Shown: positions 39,137 through 42,414 of the stretch, piece by piece
Numbering within the stretch: position 1 is the first letter of the stretch
Layout: every line of letters begins with the position of its first letter
Source: Prevotella sp.
Lineage (GTDB): Bacteria; Bacteroidota; Bacteroidia; Bacteroidales; Bacteroidaceae
Assembly (NCBI GenBank): GCA_016285055.1
Contig: JAEEPZ010000021.1
Location: forward strand, 1-42,414
Length of the DNA: 42,414 nucleotides
Direction: 5' to 3'
Notes under the pieces: model-generated
The model's input: the letters and a program-made list of their open reading frames with translations, nothing else
What the model was told of the DNA's origin: nothing
Database searches by the model: none
Translations under genes and position numbers: made by a program

Positions 39137-40186
39137 ATGATTAACAAAAAAGCCTACCGGCTGCCTGCTGAATGGGAGCCGCAGAGCGGCGTACAGCTGA
39201 CGTGGCCGCATGAACAGACCGACTGGGCGCCGATGCTCAGCGAAGTGACGAAGACCTACGAGGACATGGCGCGCGAGATACGTCGACGCGAGCCGCTGTT
39301 GATTGTCGGCCCGCCTACCGATGACACATGGGCACGCGATCACGGGTTCATCACTTTGTTGAGTGTTGAGGGTTCAGAGTTGAGTGACAAGAGTTCAGGG
39401 TTTAGCAATGTGACTTCTGACGACAGTACAAAAGTCACTCAACACTCAACACTCAACACTAAACTCTTAGATTTCTGCTTCAACGGTTGGGGCGAGAAGT
39501 TCCCTGCCGAGCAGGACAACGCCATCAACCGCCGGCTCTACGACGAGGGCTCGGTGCAGGGTGAGTATGTTGACCACCTGGACTTCGTCCTCGAAGGCGG
39601 CAGCATAGAGAGCGACGGCAAAGGTACCATCTTCACCACTTCGCCTTGTCTCTTGGCTCCTCACCGCAATCAGCCCTTGACCAAGGAGCAGATAGAGGAG
39701 CGACTGAAGGAATATCTCTATGCCGACCGCATCCTGTGGATTGACTACGGCCAACTGACTGGCGATGACACCGATGGCCACATTGACACCATTGTGCGCA
39801 TCGCTCCCAACGACACATTATTATATATTGGCTGCGACAATCCCGAAGATGAGCAATACGAGGAGCTGCGCCTCATGGAGGAACAGCTGAAAACCTTCCG
39901 CACCATCGACGGCCTCCCCTATACGCTGAAGAAGCTCCCCCTACCCCGCCCCATCTACGACGAAGACGGTGAGCGTCTGCCCGCCACCTACGCCAACTTC
40001 CTCATCATCAATGGTGCCGTGCTCTGCCCCACCTACGCACAGCCCGACCTCGATGCCGAGGCCCTGCGCATCATCGGCGAGGCTTTCCCCGACAGGGAAA
40101 TCGTCGGCATCGACTGCTGTCCGCTCATCAGGCAGCACGGTTCCCTGCATTGCTGCACCATGCAATTCCCCGTAGGGGTGCTATAG
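39137..40186 (+). CDS. aguA: Agmatine deiminase, with inverted heptad-repeat insert
   Basis: Cytoplasmic hydrolase converting agmatine to N-carbamoylputrescine and ammonia. 349 aa from ATG 39137; the frame opens upstream to 39092, but that start precedes the promoter. Motifs: RLPAEWEPQSGVQLTWPHEQTDW, DTWARDHGFI, FCFNGWGEKF, FVLEGGSIESDG, QLTGDDTDGHIDTIVR and GSLHCCTMQFP, with the catalytic Cys as C339 after His. Residues about 74-110 (LLSVEGSELSDKSSGF...TQHSTLNTK), between the ARDHG motif and the FNGWG motif, are a repeat-derived insertion. aguB follows after a nonamer array, completing the two-step route to putrescine. Confidence 0.95.
   Translation: MINKKAYRLPAEWEPQSGVQLTWPHEQTDWAPMLSEVTKTYEDMAREIRRREPLLIVGPPTDDTWARDHGFITLLSVEGSELSDKSSGFSNVTSDDSTKVTQHSTLNTKLLDFCFNGWGEKFPAEQDNAINRRLYDEGSVQGEYVDHLDFVLEGGSIESDGKGTIFTTSPCLLAPHRNQPLTKEQIEERLKEYLYADRILWIDYGQLTGDDTDGHIDTIVRIAPNDTLLYIGCDNPEDEQYEELRLMEEQLKTFRTIDGLPYTLKKLPLPRPIYDEDGERLPATYANFLIINGAVLCPTYAQPDLDAEALRIIGEAFPDREIVGIDCCPLIRQHGSLHCCTMQFPVGVL
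39358..39466 (+). repeat. Inverted heptanucleotide array, in frame within aguA
   Basis: The left arm reads TTGAGTGTTGAGGG and continues with TTGAGTG; the right arm (39435-39459) reads CACTCAACACTCAACACT. The two arms are inverted, so a cruciform or an mRNA hairpin is possible. This is the only copy where both strand types occur in one gene. Confidence 0.9.
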
Positions 40187-40263
40187 GCCCTATATGTCCT
40201 ATATGTCCTATAAGCCCTATAAGTCCTATAAGTCCCATAAGACCCATAAGTCCCATAAGCCCT
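40183..40263 (+). repeat. Nonanucleotide tandem array, aguA-aguB junction
   Basis: Nine exact 9-nt units (ATAGGCCCT, ATATGTCCT, ATAAGTCCY, ATAAGACCC), starting within the aguA stop codon and ending 8 bp before the aguB ATG. Open in the aguB frame, with ATG triplets in the ATATGTCCT units. Confidence 0.96.
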
Positions 40264-40271
40264 ATAAAAAC

Positions 40272-41147
40272 ATGAAAATAGGTTTTCTGCAACAGCACAA
40301 CACTGCTGACATCTTAAAAAACATCGAGAGGCTCTGCGACGGCATCCGCGATCTGGCACGCCGTGGTGCTGAGCTCGTCGTGCTGCAAGAGCTGCACAAC
40401 TCGCTCTACTTCTGTCAGGTAGAGGACGTGAACAACTTTGATTTGGCTGAGCCTATCCCCGGCCCGTCTACCGACATCTACGGACACCTGGCCAGCGAGT
40501 GCGGCATAGTGCTTGTCACCTCGCTCTTCGAGAGGCGCGCACCCGGCCTGTATCATAACACCGCCGTAGTGTTTGAAAAGGACGGCACCATAGCCGGCAA
40601 ATACCGCAAGATGCACATCCCCGATGACCCAGGCTACTACGAGAAGTTCTACTTCACGCCCGGCGACCTGGGCTTCCACCCCATCGAGACCTCTCTTGGC
40701 CGGCTCGGGGTGCTCGTCTGCTGGGACCAGTGGTATCCCGAGGCTGCCCGCCTCATGGCGCTGCAAGGTGCCGAGCTGCTCATCTATCCCACCGCCATCG
40801 GCTACGACCCCAACGACACACCTGAAGAGCAGCAGCGCCAGCGCCGCGCCTGGCAGACGGTGATGCGCGGTCATGCGGTGGCCAATGGCCTGCCTGTCAT
40901 AGCAGTCAATCGCGTAGGTGAGGAAGTATCTCAGCCCCCAACACTCAGCACGCAACAGTTCTGGGGCACCTCCTTCATCTGCGGCCCACAGGGAGAAATC
41001 TACTACGAAGCTTCTGAAGATGAGGAAGAAAGCATCATTGTCGACATCGACATGAAACGCTCAGAGCAGGTGCGTCGCTGGTGGCCGTTCCTGCGCGACA
41101 GACGCATAGACAGCTACGGCGACATCACACGGCGCTTTATTGATTAA
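40272..41147 (+). CDS. aguB: N-carbamoylputrescine amidase
   Basis: Nitrilase-superfamily enzyme turning N-carbamoylputrescine into putrescine, CO2 and ammonia. 291 aa from the ATG at 40272, where the conserved start KIGFLQQHN begins; the repeat upstream is open and in frame and could add MSYMSYKPYK-type residues from ATG 40194. The catalytic triad is visible: Glu in LQELHNSLYF, Lys in KYRKMHIPDDPGYYEKFYF, and C150 in VLVCWDQWYPEAARLMA. Also YPTAIGYDP and AVNRVGEE. It is paired with aguA. A strong hairpin terminator follows. Confidence 0.95.
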   Translation: MKIGFLQQHNTADILKNIERLCDGIRDLARRGAELVVLQELHNSLYFCQVEDVNNFDLAEPIPGPSTDIYGHLASECGIVLVTSLFERRAPGLYHNTAVVFEKDGTIAGKYRKMHIPDDPGYYEKFYFTPGDLGFHPIETSLGRLGVLVCWDQWYPEAARLMALQGAELLIYPTAIGYDPNDTPEEQQRQRRAWQTVMRGHAVANGLPVIAVNRVGEEVSQPPTLSTQQFWGTSFICGPQGEIYYEASEDEEESIIVDIDMKRSEQVRRWWPFLRDRRIDSYGDITRRFID

Positions 41148-41176
41148 ACGCTTAGGTTCCGCACGGATTTCCCGAA

Positions 41177-41210
41177 AAGGAGGTTTCTTTCACAGAGAAG
41201 CCTTCTTTTT
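41177..41210. terminator. Bidirectional terminator between aguB and feoB
   Basis: A 12-bp stem with two G-U pairs (41177-41188 with 41196-41207), a 7-nt loop, and a T run (41206-41210) downstream on the plus strand. The feoB stop codon overlaps the T run. Confidence 0.75.
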
Positions 41211-42414
41211 AACCTATGCCTATCAACAAGCCCACCTGGGTAAAGACAGCCGACACAATCCATGCGATGGCTGTGGTGTAGATGGCAGCGGTGAGTGCCC
41301 AGCGCCAGGAAGCCGTTTCGTGTTTGATGGCGGCGATGGTGGCGATGCAGGGGAAATAGAGCAGGACGAAGAGCAGGAAAGAGAACGCCGTGAGGGGCGT
41401 GAAGCCTGCGGTAGCTATATCGCCGCCATAGAGTATAGCGAGGGTGGAGACGATGGCTTCCTTGGCAGGCAGACCGGTGAGGAGGCAGACGGACATCTTC
41501 CAATCGAAGCCAAGCGGCTCCAGGAGCGGCGAGACGGCTTTGCCGATGGAGGCGAGGTAGGAGTGCTCGAGGTCGTTGAGGTCCTGCGAGGGGAAGTATT
41601 CGAGTGCCCAGATGATGATCGACGCCCAGAGGATGACGGTACATATCTTCTGGAGGTAGTCCGCCACACGTTCCCATATATGCGCTGCCGTAGCACGCGC
41701 CTTGGGGAGGCGGAACTCCGGCAACTCGTTGACGGAGTCGTCGTCATCCTGCCGGAACCACGGGGTCTTCTTCATCACCACAGCAAAGAGCACGGACAGG
41801 CAGATACCTATCGCGTAGAGAGAGATCATGACGAGGGCTTTATAGTTCACGAAGAAAGTATCTACAAAGAGCATATATACCGGCAGTCGCGCGGAGCAGG
41901 ACATGAACGGCACCATGAGCATCGTCAGGACGCGGTCTTTGGGGTTCTGGATGTCGCGCGCTGCCATGATTGCCGGTACGTTACAGCCGAAGCCCATGAG
42001 CATCGGCACGAAGGAACGTCCGTGGAGCCCGACGCGGTGCATGATCGTATCCATGATAAACGCCTCGCGCGCCATGTAGCCCGAGTCCTCCATGAGGGAG
42101 ATGAAGAAGAAGAGGATGATGATATTCGGCAGGAAAGCCAGTACCGCTCCGACGCCTTGCAGCACGCCGTCGATCAAGAGACCGTAGAACCACCGGCCCC
42201 CTCCGTCTCCCCCATGAAGGGGGAGTGAATCGGATAGCCACTCGCACAAGGCATTGACGCCTTGCTCTATCCACGCTTGGGGATAGGCGCCGAGGGTGAA
42301 GGTACACCAGAAGACGAAATAGAGCACCGCCATCATTATCGGGAAGCCGAGCCAAGGGTTCGTGAGGACCTTATCGATCTTCTCCAGGCGGGTCTGGTGA
42401 GCGTCATGCGGGGC
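41209..42414 (-). CDS. feoB: Ferrous iron transporter FeoB, C-terminal part (cut by window edge)
   Basis: The frame is open to the right edge (RLEKIDKVLTNPWLGFPIMM at the top), so the N-terminal GTPase domain lies outside. Visible is the Gate-type membrane region of FeoB: FLPNIIILFFFISLMEDSGYMAREAFIMD, GLHGRSFVPMLMGFGCNVPAIMAAR, MLMVPFMSCSARLPVY and the second Gate half (GLPAKEAIVSTLAILYGG) with several more helices. It transports Fe2+ across the inner membrane. A short Gly-rich insert (LPLHGGDGGGRW, DNA 42195-42228) sits in a loop and is coded by a C/G hairpin related to the palindromic elements elsewhere. Confidence 0.93.
   Translation of the reverse strand, partial: APHDAHQTRLEKIDKVLTNPWLGFPIMMAVLYFVFWCTFTLGAYPQAWIEQGVNALCEWLSDSLPLHGGDGGGRWFYGLLIDGVLQGVGAVLAFLPNIIILFFFISLMEDSGYMAREAFIMDTIMHRVGLHGRSFVPMLMGFGCNVPAIMAARDIQNPKDRVLTMLMVPFMSCSARLPVYMLFVDTFFVNYKALVMISLYAIGICLSVLFAVVMKKTPWFRQDDDDSVNELPEFRLPKARATAAHIWERVADYLQKICTVILWASIIIWALEYFPSQDLNDLEHSYLASIGKAVSPLLEPLGFDWKMSVCLLTGLPAKEAIVSTLAILYGGDIATAGFTPLTAFSFLLFVLLYFPCIATIAAIKHETASWRWALTAAIYTTAIAWIVSAVFTQVGLLIGIG
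42195..42228 (-). repeat. C/G hairpin insert in feoB
   Basis: CTCCCCC (42207-42213) and GGGGGAG (42219-42225) form a hairpin. The right end on the coding strand, ACGGAGGGGGCC, resembles the CGTAGGGGGGGCT end of the rimO/apgM element, which suggests a related subtype. Confidence 0.55.

Noticed and set aside
41140..42228. A 362-codon plus-strand open frame opposite feoB
   Set aside because: Antisense of conserved FeoB Gate helices; composition is charged and motif-free.

Overview
The window looks like chromosomal DNA of a Bacteroidales bacterium, most likely Prevotellaceae. The evidence is: repeated Bacteroidetes-type promoters (TAnnTTTG, some with an upstream TTTG at 19-22 bp), little use of Shine-Dalgarno sites, a PPi-dependent phosphofructokinase, a MoxR/DUF58/BatA-E aerotolerance operon, a DUF4835 (PorD-like) protein, a fused aspartokinase/homoserine dehydrogenase, and GH2/GH8 glycosidases. 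No rRNA, tRNA, CRISPR array, prophage or complete IS element was seen.

Layout. 1-4.5 kb is a decaying accessory patch: an Rpn-type nuclease tail cut by the window edge, a membrane-anchored GH25 lysozyme, a gutted ATPase remnant, an apparently intact Rpn/PDDEXK nuclease gene, and an AAA-ATPase/PDDEXK gene broken by two in-frame TAA codons. Two split direct repeats tie these pieces together. 4.5-11.7 kb holds pfp and trpS (divergent), a secreted GH2 glycosidase and a convergent LacI-type regulator. 11.9-27.0 kb is one long co-directional run: ftsY, rimO, a small HU protein, an HU-like protein with a membrane segment, moxR, DUF58, a BatD-like membrane protein, batA, batB, batC, a batD-batE fusion, a PAP2 phosphatase and queA. 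27.0-27.8 kb is a non-coding island of inverted repeats. 27.8-39.0 kb is on the minus strand: an OmpA-type lipoprotein, a large GH2 beta-galactosidase, a GH8 enzyme, DUF4835, an apgM-like gene and thrA. 39.1-41.1 kb carries the agmatine-to-putrescine pair aguA-aguB. The right edge holds the C-terminal part of FeoB.

The most unusual content is not a gene but a layer of repetitive DNA woven into housekeeping genes without breaking their frames. (1) A G/C-rich palindromic element, encoding SSPEGDT...NEAPSGAVGGA, lies inside rimO, apgM and thrA and supplies the start codon of the DUF58 gene; a relative lies in feoB. (2) Heptanucleotide arrays (CTCAACY/CTCATCT) lie in frame inside two GH2 genes and queA, in an inverted arrangement inside aguA, and between two bat-cluster genes; a CTCACTT version forms part of two signal peptides. 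(3) Octanucleotide arrays (GTRATAAC) and (4) nonanucleotide arrays (ATAAGTCCY) sit at junctions between same-strand genes. (5) Larger palindromic or MITE-like units sit in intergenic DNA. The palindromic element recalls the protein-coding palindromic elements of Rickettsia, and the heptamers recall the STRR repeats of cyanobacteria; their role here is unknown.
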